Shown here piece by piece: positions 18,952 through 25,756 of a stretch of 64,000 nt of DNA. This stretch comes from Microcoleus sp. bin38.metabat.b11b12b14.051 (lineage in GTDB: Bacteria; Cyanobacteriota; Cyanobacteriia; Cyanobacteriales; Microcoleaceae). The stretch is taken from the NCBI RefSeq assembly GCF_013299165.1, contig NZ_JAAFKD010000013.1:1-64000 (forward strand), given 5' to 3'. Position numbers and translations under genes: made by a program. The stretch's first letter is position 1. Each line of letters opens with the position of its first letter. The notes under the pieces were generated by a model. It was not told where the DNA came from, did no database searches, and saw nothing but the letters and a program-made list of their open reading frames with translations.

Positions 18952-19403
18952 CTCCTCAACTTTATGACGGTTAGCATTAATTAGGTAGGGGTAAAAAACA
19001 TTAGCTTGAATTATAAAAAAATTGATGCTAATGAAATTTTATCTGAATTTTTACTACCTAATTTATTACCAGATATCTTCAAAAATGTAAAAACTGGTTG
19101 GTCTGACAAACTGTAGAATTATTTCAGTTGAGTAAGACATTTACACATCTGAATTTGTTACAGCGTTGGGGACTCGGTTTTACCAGAAGGATTCATTTTC
19201 GATCGATGTCATTGGAACTTTATCAAATTTTGTGTCAGATATCAAGTTTTGTCGATCGCCTGTGCTGTTTTAACACTGTCCCAGCAGGTCGATCGCGCTT
19301 TAAGTGTTACGCGCTATACCAGGGCGAGAAAGATGGTACAGTGCATCGATGGGCGTTTGAGTATTTTCAGGCGACAATAGGCAGAGAAGGGGCTTGAAAA
19401 TAG
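18952..19403. other. Intergenic region before era
   Basis: The first 150 bp are A/T-rich and should carry the promoter of the minus-strand gene. An 89-codon plus frame at 19128-19397 has no ribosome site or family resemblance and I do not accept it as a gene. Confidence 0.4.
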
Positions 19404-20360
19404 GTGAATTTAGTGGAAGATAGCAAGGTTATAGACTTATCAGCAATCATGAGTGTTCCCGCGGCTCCTGCGGGGTACAAATCCGGCTTCGTGGGTATTA
19501 TCGGGCGCACCAATGTCGGCAAATCCACGTTGATGAATCAGTTGGTGGGGCAGAAAATTGCGATTACTTCGCCGGTGTCTCAGACAACGCGCAACAGGCT
19601 GCGGGGCATCCTGACGACGGATGCAGCACAAATTATTTTTGTTGATACTCCGGGAATTCACAAGCCGCATCACGAACTGGGTAAGGTTTTGGTGCAGAAT
19701 GCGCGCGCTGCGATTCAGTCTGTGGATGTGGTGCTGTTTGTGGTGGATGGTTCGGTGGAATCCGGCGGGGGCGATCGATATATTATCGAAATTCTCAGCA
19801 ATTGCAAAGTTCCGGTGATTCTGGGGATGAATAAGCTAGACGAACAACCGGAGGATTCCGTGTTGATCGATCGCACTTACGAACAAATTGTCAATCCTGA
19901 GTGGCCAGTCGTCAAATTTTCGGCTCTAACGGGCGAGGGTGTGGAACCGCTGCAACAATTGTTAATCGAACATCTGGAGGTTGGGCCCTATTATTATCCG
20001 CCAGATTTGGTCACAGATCAGCCGGAACGCTTTATTATGGGCGAGTTGATTCGGGAACAGATTTTGCTGCTGACGCGGGAAGAAGTGCCGCATTCCGTCG
20101 CAATCGCGATCGACATTGTTCAAGAAGAAGCCAAAATCACGCGCATTCTGGCGACGATTCACGTCGAACGGGATTCGCAAAAAGGTATTTTAATCGGTAA
20201 AAGCGGCAGTATGCTCAAGTCGATCGGCAGTGCAGCCCGCGAACAGATTCAAAAGTTAATTGAAGGTAAGGTATATTTGGAGCTCTTTGTCAAGGTGCAG
20301 CCGAAGTGGCGGCAGTCTCGCACTCGTTTAGCAGAATTGGGCTATCGGGTGGAAGAGTAA
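19404..20360 (+). CDS. era: GTPase Era
   Basis: Era is an essential GTPase that binds 16S rRNA near its 3' end during small-subunit assembly. The G1 motif GRTNVGKST is at residues 34-42, G3 is DTPG (VDTPGIHKPHHELG), and G4 is NKLD. The C-terminal KH RNA-binding domain is present: the GxxG-like loop in IGKSGSMLKSIGSAAREQI and the ending VYLELFVKVQPKWR. The frame opens with GTG at 19404 (318 residues); GTG at 19413 and ATG at 19449 (303 residues) are also possible and the start is not settled by a ribosome site. Acting alone here, no operon partner is visible. Confidence 0.95.
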   Translation: MNLVEDSKVIDLSAIMSVPAAPAGYKSGFVGIIGRTNVGKSTLMNQLVGQKIAITSPVSQTTRNRLRGILTTDAAQIIFVDTPGIHKPHHELGKVLVQNARAAIQSVDVVLFVVDGSVESGGGDRYIIEILSNCKVPVILGMNKLDEQPEDSVLIDRTYEQIVNPEWPVVKFSALTGEGVEPLQQLLIEHLEVGPYYYPPDLVTDQPERFIMGELIREQILLLTREEVPHSVAIAIDIVQEEAKITRILATIHVERDSQKGILIGKSGSMLKSIGSAAREQIQKLIEGKVYLELFVKVQPKWRQSRTRLAELGYRVEE

Positions 20361-20529
20361 AACTTTGGCAGTTGGTCGATCGTTTCCCTTTCAAGTCTGA
20401 AGACGCGATCGTTTCCCGCTTCTAGCAATTCTGTAGGTCGCTGCACAGAATGGGAAGCCTGAAATCCTTTCCTGTAAAGGATACATTCTATGCAGCTTCA
20501 CAGAAAAATGGTATTACCGAGTGTTTTTT

Positions 20530-20754
20530 ATGAACTACCGAAACCACATCACGATCGAAGCAAATAAACGCGGTGGTAAGCCTTGTGTACGCGGCTTGCG
20601 AATTACGGTTTATGAAGTGCTTGAGTACCTGGCTTCCGAGATGACCGAAGCAGAAATTCTTGACGATTTTCCCGATTTGACGCGAGAAGATTTAAAAGCC
20701 TGTATAGCTTATGCTGCTGACCGTGAGCGTCGGTTTATGACTGCGACATTATGA
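20530..20754 (+). CDS. DUF433 family antitoxin-like protein
   Basis: This 74-residue protein has the DUF433 signature: ITIEANKRGGKPCVRGLRIT, VYEVLEYLASEMTEAEILDD and FPDLTREDLKACIAYAADRE. DUF433 proteins are winged-helix-like antitoxins normally followed at once by a DUF5615 PIN-like toxin. Here only a 27-codon frame (20752 on) follows and it does not resemble DUF5615, so the toxin is lost or encoded elsewhere. I start it at the ATG at 20530 (MNYRNH) instead of 20521 because family members begin there. No other genes are close. Confidence 0.83.
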   Translation: MNYRNHITIEANKRGGKPCVRGLRITVYEVLEYLASEMTEAEILDDFPDLTREDLKACIAYAADRERRFMTATL

Positions 20755-21024
20755 AGATGAGAGTTTATCGCTGCTTGCTTTATCATAATGCACCGATCGC
20801 CGAGAGTGTGCGATCGACTCTAAATGCTCTCTAATCTAAAATCTCCTAATATAGATAGGTTTTTTCATTGCGGCGGCTTCAGTGATTGAGTCGAATCGTG
20901 CGGCGAATTCTATCGAGGAAAGGAGATTCTGATAGGGAGTAAGAACGGGTTGACATACATCCTTGATTTGCGGTACTATTGGACTCTATGCAGTATTGTA
21001 CCCCAACTTCGATACAATGTATAA

Positions 21025-21031
21025 GTTAAAC
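21025..21031 (+). other. Possible left boundary (GTTRRRY core) of an integron cassette
   Basis: GTTAAAC matches the R' core consensus GTTRRRY and lies 27 bp before the start codon of the cassette gene. With the attC site at 21748-21839 it would bound a cassette of about 0.8 kb. A 7-bp match alone is weak; the support is positional. Confidence 0.4.
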
Positions 21032-21057
21032 TTCATAAATTTTATTTAAGAAATTCA

Positions 21058-21753
21058 ATGAGTGATAAAACTTGGAATACTCAAGAAATACTAGATTTCT
21101 GTCCAGAAAATTTAACAGATAATGTTGCCGTTTATGTGGCATCAGTTAGAAGCAAGATAGCTCGGATATTATTTATAGTAGATAGTTTTAATGTTACTGA
21201 AGATCTGACATTAAAACTTATATCTGATCAATTTATCAAGACTCAGCTTAAAGTTGAAATTTATATTGAATCTATAGCTTCAAATCTTCATTCACTGGCA
21301 GATGTTTTAGCACAAATCATTAATGAAATAGTTCTGAAGCCTTTACTACCCTGTGCTGAACATATCAGTAGTGAAAAAGTTGATATTAATAAAGTTAACA
21401 CTAAATTAGATGGGTTAACACTAGATTCAGTGAAGGACAGATATATTAGCCAGATAATTGAGAGTATTAATAACCTATCTAGCTCGTCGGAATTTTTATA
21501 TATTTCAAGTTTTGTTAATACGATTAAGCATCGCAGGTTATTGGATACAACTTTCCATCTTAAAGTTGACAGTGGAAGCCTAATAGATGTAGGTTTCAAA
21601 TTAGATAAATTCGACTATAAAGGAAGTCATTTTCCAGAAATGTCATGTCGTAGCATCGTAATAGATTACAGAGAGAAACTAATAGATTTTATTTTTGACA
21701 TAGGTAATAGCGTAAATAATTATTGCCGTGCAAACTACATCCAAACAGTCTAA
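21058..21753 (+). CDS. Integron gene-cassette protein of unknown function
   Basis: I do not recognise this 231-residue protein. It is noticeably A/T-rich compared with its neighbours and rich in Ile, Leu, Asp and Ser, largely helical in appearance (NVAVYVASVRSKIARILFIV, then LKLISDQFIKTQLKVEIYIE), without signal peptide or membrane span. It could be a HEPN-like or other all-helical protein, but no RxxxxH motif is evident. Its stop codon lies inside the RYYYAAC core of an attC site, and a GTTRRRY core sits just upstream of the start: exactly the arrangement of a mobile integron cassette. The unusual base composition agrees with transfer. Confidence 0.6.
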   Translation: MSDKTWNTQEILDFCPENLTDNVAVYVASVRSKIARILFIVDSFNVTEDLTLKLISDQFIKTQLKVEIYIESIASNLHSLADVLAQIINEIVLKPLLPCAEHISSEKVDINKVNTKLDGLTLDSVKDRYISQIIESINNLSSSSEFLYISSFVNTIKHRRLLDTTFHLKVDSGSLIDVGFKLDKFDYKGSHFPEMSCRSIVIDYREKLIDFIFDIGNSVNNYCRANYIQTV

Positions 21754-21839
21754 CAAGCACTTGCACACGGAACGGCGGCATACGCTGCTAGTTGTGTAGT
21801 AAACTCCATTGCCGTCCGGTGAAGCGCAGGCCGTTATCT
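21748..21839 (+). other. attC recombination site of an integron cassette
   Basis: The site starts with GTCTAAC (R'' core, RYYYAAC) overlapping the stop of the cassette gene and ends near GTTATCT (imperfect R'). Between them, L'' CACTTGCAC and L' GTGAAGCG are complementary except for one extra G on the left arm, and CGGAaCGGC pairs with GCCGTCCG except for one extra A. These extrahelical bases on one strand are the defining feature of attC hairpins. The loop is about 32 nt. The rest of 21840-22059 holds nothing I recognise. Confidence 0.75.
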
Positions 21840-22059
21840 CGTAAACGCTGCCTGACTTTGGAGATGGTTCGGAAGCTCGCTCGAAAATTAATAATTCCGC
21901 CTCAGATTTTCATTTCCGCCCGATGAGTCGGTACAAACCCTCACTAACAATAGAACCGCATTCAAACAACTGTACAGTAAAACGAAAGTCATTTGAATTT
22001 CCGCAAAAGTTGTCTTTCCACCGGAGAGATAGATAGAAATTTTGCTGATCAAAGTCATA

Positions 22060-22581
22060 TCAGTTTAAATTGAAGTTGTCAGGACGTGCGGGAAAATTCA
22101 ATTCGGTTTTGACAAGCCAGCGATCGATGATTTGATAAATTTGGTGGACCTGTTGACTGGAATAGCCATTTGCCAACATCCAACTTTCAAACGGATTAGC
22201 GCCAGATGAAATATATTGCAATATTGCATCAAATTCTGATTCTGATATGCCGTAAGTCATGAGAAAATCAGCTTGATTCGTAGGAATAATACCATCAGCC
22301 ATTAGTTGCATGATTGGGCGTTGGTTTTCTTGCACTATTACTAATAAAAACTCACGAATCTCGCTTTGACGATCGACAGTTAAGCGGCGTTCCTTCATTT
22401 GCCGATTAAGTTGAAGTTGGACGCGACTGATACCACCATTAGTCAACCAACTTCTCATATCATCGATCGCACTTGATGTGGGGCGAAATCGATCTGTTAG
22501 TAATAAGGCGATCGCTCCTTCAAAACTCCTACGGAGAACGGAGCGCCAATCATCATGTTCTAGATATTCAATCAGTGCCAT
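22060..22581 (-). CDS. Hypothetical protein
   Basis: This 173-residue, probably cytoplasmic helical protein is not known to me. Segments: IEYLEHDDWRSVLRRSFEGA, AIDDMRSWLTNGGISRVQLQ, RQSEIREFLLVIVQENQRPI and NGYSSQQVHQIYQIIDRWLV. No catalytic motif or membrane segment is visible. The ATG at 22581 gives a plausible N-terminus. It sits between the integron cassette and a truncated ATPase fragment, in a region full of broken genes, but itself looks intact. Confidence 0.55.
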   Translation of the reverse strand: MALIEYLEHDDWRSVLRRSFEGAIALLLTDRFRPTSSAIDDMRSWLTNGGISRVQLQLNRQMKERRLTVDRQSEIREFLLVIVQENQRPIMQLMADGIIPTNQADFLMTYGISESEFDAILQYISSGANPFESWMLANGYSSQQVHQIYQIIDRWLVKTELNFPARPDNFNLN

Positions 22582-22648
22582 GTCTGGTGGTATTCGGCAA
22601 ATGGGGATATTTCGTCTTTACTAATTATAGACGATCAGTCCGAGTTGG

Positions 22649-23095
22649 TTGAACGATCGCGGCGAACTGATCCCTGATGCACTCCTGCAAGCGTTTCTCG
22701 CATTTTGGCTGCAACATGGCGAACCGTTGCTTAAAAGTGCGTCTTATCCCGAAATTGCCCCACATTTGGTGTTGATGGCGTTTCTGCATCGGGTGATTAA
22801 TGGTGGGGGAACGCTGGAGAGAGAATATGCGATCGGACGCGATCGCATGGATTTGTGTTTGCGTTATGGTGAAGTCACATTAGGCATTGAACTGAAGGTT
22901 TGGCGGACTCGGAAAGTCGATCCGTTGAGTAAAGGGTTGGAACAGTTGGATGGGTATTTGGCACGATTGGGACAAGATTCCGGTTGGTTGGTGATATTCG
23001 ATCGCAGAGATAATGCACCGGAATTAGAAGAGCGGTTGAATACTGAAATTCATACTACTCCTATGGGGCGATCGATCACATTGATTCGAGCGTGA
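22649..23095 (+). pseudogene. C-terminal remnant of an AAA-type ATPase with PD-(D/E)XK nuclease domain
   Basis: The 148 codons match only the C-terminal part of a family of cyanobacterial ATP-binding proteins that end in a restriction-like domain: SYPEIAPHLVLMAFLHRV, then GGGTLEREYAIGRDRMDLCL, the nuclease motif D-x(n)-E-x-K in RMDLCLRYGEVTLGIELKVW, and GLEQLDGYLARLGQDSGWLV with a proper end at VIFDRR...IRA. The ATPase domain that should precede it is missing; the frame is open only back to about 22649 with a TTG and no ribosome site. I conclude the gene is 5'-truncated by a deletion or rearrangement. The nuclease core looks intact, so expression as a solo domain cannot be excluded. Confidence 0.7.
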
Positions 23096-23155
23096 ATATT
23101 TTGTGATGAATGTTTCGATTTTGGCGATCGGCGAGGGTGTTCTATCAGCTCTATT

Positions 23156-23426
23156 TCACCCATCAAGTGGACTTGTCACACCCCGTCCACCTCGATTTAA
23201 TACATGAGTATAAATCATCATTACTTAACAGATTTTTCACTTCTTCACGGGTTAAAACAACAGGCAAATGCCGAGTTTGTCTAGCTCTTTCGATATTTTT
23301 AATATTAGGAAAATCGACCCTTAGCACTTGACGATAAAGGAATAAAAGTGCTGAAAGCGCAATATTTTGAGTGGAAGGAGCAATTTTTAGGTCAGTAGCA
23401 AGATAGGAAAGATCAGCCCGAATCTC
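23156..23426 (-). pseudogene. Integron integrase (IntI-type tyrosine recombinase) pseudogene
   Basis: Read on the minus strand, 23426-23226 encodes EIRADLSYLATDLKIAPSTQ and then SALLFLYRQVL...NIERARQTRHLPVVLTREEV, the N-terminal core-binding domain of integron integrases. The frame then shifts: ATG-led codons from about 23216 read MIYTHVLNRGGRGVTSPLDG and stop at 23156, the exact C-terminal signature of IntI proteins including the catalytic Tyr. The middle (Arg, His-x-x-Arg box and the IntI-specific insertion) is missing, and a stop precedes the first part. So the gene is dead by internal deletion. It lies 1.3 kb from an attC site, supporting a decayed chromosomal integron. Confidence 0.8.
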
Positions 23427-23528
23427 TCAAATATCAAGTGAATTTCTGTATCGTTGGGCGATCGATTTTCGGTGCGAGTTGTCAGGATTTGCTGCACCAA
23501 TTCGGGATAATCTAATTTCTCCACTGTA

Positions 23529-23618
23529 CAATCTCCGTTGATGGTAATGGCAAAAGCTCAGATTGCGATCGACTCTTTTGGTTATGAATCGGTTTATCAA
23601 GAATTGCAGTTGAACTAA
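23529..23618 (+). pseudogene. Duplicated 3' fragment of the gene at 30179-30598
   Basis: The frame reads QSPLMVMAKAQIAIDSFG and ends YQELQLN-stop, nearly identical to residues 102-125 of the protein encoded at 30179-30598 (QSPLMVMPKAQIAIDSFG). The flanking DNA (CTAACA-AGAGTTA and AGCCAAAGAAACC) also matches that locus. It is a truncated copy without a start. Confidence 0.75.
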
Positions 23619-23640
23619 CAAGAGTTAGCCATCGAGCCAA

Positions 23641-23706
23641 AGAAACCTGGTTTTTTGCTGAATCTGCGGGCTGAAACGAAAAATTTTGGGGGAAAACCCG
23701 GTTTCT
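23641..23706. repeat. Dispersed palindromic element (AAACCGGGTTTTT family)
   Basis: Arms AGAAACCTGGTTTTTT and GGAAAACCCGGTTTCT flank about 33 bp, followed by the tail GACTACCCGTGCGTAAGTCC shared by other copies. The rest of 23619-23771 carries no gene. Confidence 0.7.
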
Positions 23707-23771
23707 GACTACCCGTGCGTAAGTCCGATCGCCAAAAGTGAGATCAATAATGAGTATAGATCGCCCGTGAT

Positions 23772-25289
23772 ATGCACTATGATACTAAAAAGCTCAGTCC
23801 GCAAACTACTGCTACTAACATAAATCTCATGCTGGGACAAACACTCGCAGGACGTTACCACATCATAAAACACTTGGGAGGCGGTGGCTTTGGTCAGACA
23901 TACCTGGCTGAAGATAAAAAGCGATCGGGTAATCCTCGGTGTGTCGTCAAGCAACTCAAGCCATATTATAACGATCCGCAGACTCTACAGATAGCTAGAC
24001 GTTTATTTAAAACCGAAACAGAAACCCTCCACCTCTTAGGGACTCATCCTCTGATTCCTGAACTCTTGGATAGCTTTGAGGAAAATCAGGAATTTTATTT
24101 GGTTCAGGAGTTAATTGAGGGCAGAGATTTAAGTAAAGAACTTATTCCTGGTAAACGCTTTAGCGAGTCTGAAGTTATTGCTATTTTGCAGAATATTATC
24201 GAAATATTAGTATTTGTTCAGCAGCACAAAGTCATCCACCGGGATATTAAACCTCCTAATTTAATGAGGCGCAATTCTGACAAAAAAATATTTTTAATAG
24301 ATTTTGGGGCTGTCAAACAAGTTACTTCTCAAATAGTTAACTCCGGGGGATATACGCCGCCAACTGTTACGATTGGTACAGACGGCTATATGCCTGCGGA
24401 ACAAAAGGACGGACATCCTAATTTTTGTAGTGATATTTATGCTGTTGGCATGATTGGCATTGAATGTCTTACTGGCATATCTCCTCACCAGTTCCCAAAA
24501 GATGCTAATGGTGAGGTTGTTTGGCGCAATTATGCACAAGTTAGCGATACTTTGGCTAAGATTTTAAACAAAATGGTGCGCTATCATTTTCGCGATCGCT
24601 ACCAGTCAGCAGCAGAAGTCTTGCAAGCTTTCAACAATTTGAAAACTCGACAAGTTGCCACTCCGGTAGCTTCTACTGTAGTATCATCTCCTAATTTATT
24701 CGCATTAATGAATACCTGGACGCGAGATCATAAAATTAGTTTGACTGGGATTGGTTTGGCTGTCGTATTTAGTGTAGCTGCCTTTTTTACACCAGAAATT
24801 AGAAAAATGATGGGATTGGATGCTGGGGATAATTTTGCGAGTTATGAAAACACAGACAATGGGATTAAGATGAAATATCCCGATACTTGGAACAAACAAG
24901 AAGAGTCTAACGCAGTTAGCAAAGAGATTGTTCAGTTTATTTCACCTAAAGAAAGTGATACAGATGGGTTTCAAGAACTTGTGATTGTCTCGGCTGAACC
25001 TACAAAAGATTTGACTCTGGATGAGTTTACGAAATTATCTAAGCAAGAAATTCCGAAGTTAGATAAAAATACTAAGATTACTGAAGAAGGTGCATCTACT
25101 CTGGCAGGAAAGAACGGGTATAAAGTTGTTTATACGGCTAAGGACGGGAATTTGGAGTTTAAAAAAATGGAGGTTTGGACGATGAAAAATAACAAGGCTT
25201 ATTCGGTTACTTATGTGGCGGAAGCGGGGAAGTATGAGAAGTTTTTGCCGATTGTTGACAAGGTGATTAAGTCGCTGGAAGTTAAATGA
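23772..25289 (+). CDS. Membrane serine/threonine kinase with extracytoplasmic PsbP-like domain
   Basis: This 505-residue protein has a Hanks-type kinase domain (about residues 24-285): glycine loop LGGGGFGQTYLA, catalytic lysine in CVVKQLK, HRDIKPPNL, DFGAVKQ, and the activation loop GTDGYMPAEQKDG. One transmembrane helix follows (ISLTGIGLAVVFSVAAFF, about 319-336). The C-terminal 150 residues outside the membrane resemble PsbP/DUF1795 domains (DNGIKMKYPDTW, then TLDEFTKLSKQEI and a final YEKFLPIVDKVIKSLE). Kinase-TM-PsbP fusions are known among cyanobacterial Spk proteins; the outer domain probably senses a ligand. The ATG at 23829 (MLGQTLAGRYH) is an alternative and closer to the kinase start. 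Confidence 0.9.
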   Translation: MHYDTKKLSPQTTATNINLMLGQTLAGRYHIIKHLGGGGFGQTYLAEDKKRSGNPRCVVKQLKPYYNDPQTLQIARRLFKTETETLHLLGTHPLIPELLDSFEENQEFYLVQELIEGRDLSKELIPGKRFSESEVIAILQNIIEILVFVQQHKVIHRDIKPPNLMRRNSDKKIFLIDFGAVKQVTSQIVNSGGYTPPTVTIGTDGYMPAEQKDGHPNFCSDIYAVGMIGIECLTGISPHQFPKDANGEVVWRNYAQVSDTLAKILNKMVRYHFRDRYQSAAEVLQAFNNLKTRQVATPVASTVVSSPNLFALMNTWTRDHKISLTGIGLAVVFSVAAFFTPEIRKMMGLDAGDNFASYENTDNGIKMKYPDTWNKQEESNAVSKEIVQFISPKESDTDGFQELVIVSAEPTKDLTLDEFTKLSKQEIPKLDKNTKITEEGASTLAGKNGYKVVYTAKDGNLEFKKMEVWTMKNNKAYSVTYVAEAGKYEKFLPIVDKVIKSLEVK

Positions 25290-25317
25290 TTTAATTAGAT
25301 TGATGTGGCAATATGGT

Positions 25318-25461
25318 CAGGGCTATTTCATTCTCTTGTAGGGGCGGTGCCCCCGTGCCCGCCCGAGCTCTGAAACACCGGCAAAATCCTGGATTAAGAG
25401 GGTAGGCACGGGGGCACTACCCCTACAAAACCCTCGTTTTTTCGAGAATGAAATAGCCCTG
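25318..25461. mobile_element. MITE-like element with 18-bp perfect terminal inverted repeats
   Basis: Ends are CAGGGCTATTTCATTCTC and its exact complement GAGAATGAAATAGCCCTG. Both sides carry the direct repeat CAATATGGT (25309-25317 and 25462-25470), a 9-bp target duplication. The 144-bp body has no coding capacity and contains inverted copies of the GGCGGGCACGGGGGCACCG repeat. It must depend on a transposase encoded elsewhere. Confidence 0.85.
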
Positions 25462-25584
25462 CAATATGGTTCAGTTAGTTGAGCGTGTCATTGCGCTTCG
25501 GGAGAGCAATCGCAAAGACTACTGCGGTACTCAATTAACTGTATACCAACAGTCCGGCGGAGGTTAAAACCGCCGCCTCAAAGC

Positions 25585-25638
25585 GAAAGTCCTCTAAAGA
25601 GGACTGAAGAACTCCTCAGTCCTCTTTAGAGGACTTTC
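25585..25638. repeat. Long palindrome around GTCCTCTAAAGAGGAC
   Basis: Arms GAAAGTCCTCTAAAGAGGAC and GTCCTCTTTAGAGGACTTTC are inverted copies around a short spacer. It is flanked by smaller palindromes (GGCGG..CCGCC; CCAGGGGTTTAAACCCCTGG). The rest of 25462-25756 has no supported gene. Confidence 0.7.
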
Positions 25639-25756
25639 ACTATTAGCCAGGGGTTTAAACCCCTGGCGGACTGACGGGTTAAGCCGACTGCTATGGTAGG
25701 GGCGATGGATAATGCGTGGCTGCCCTCGCTCAACTTGAAATCTGCTGTAAGAATGA

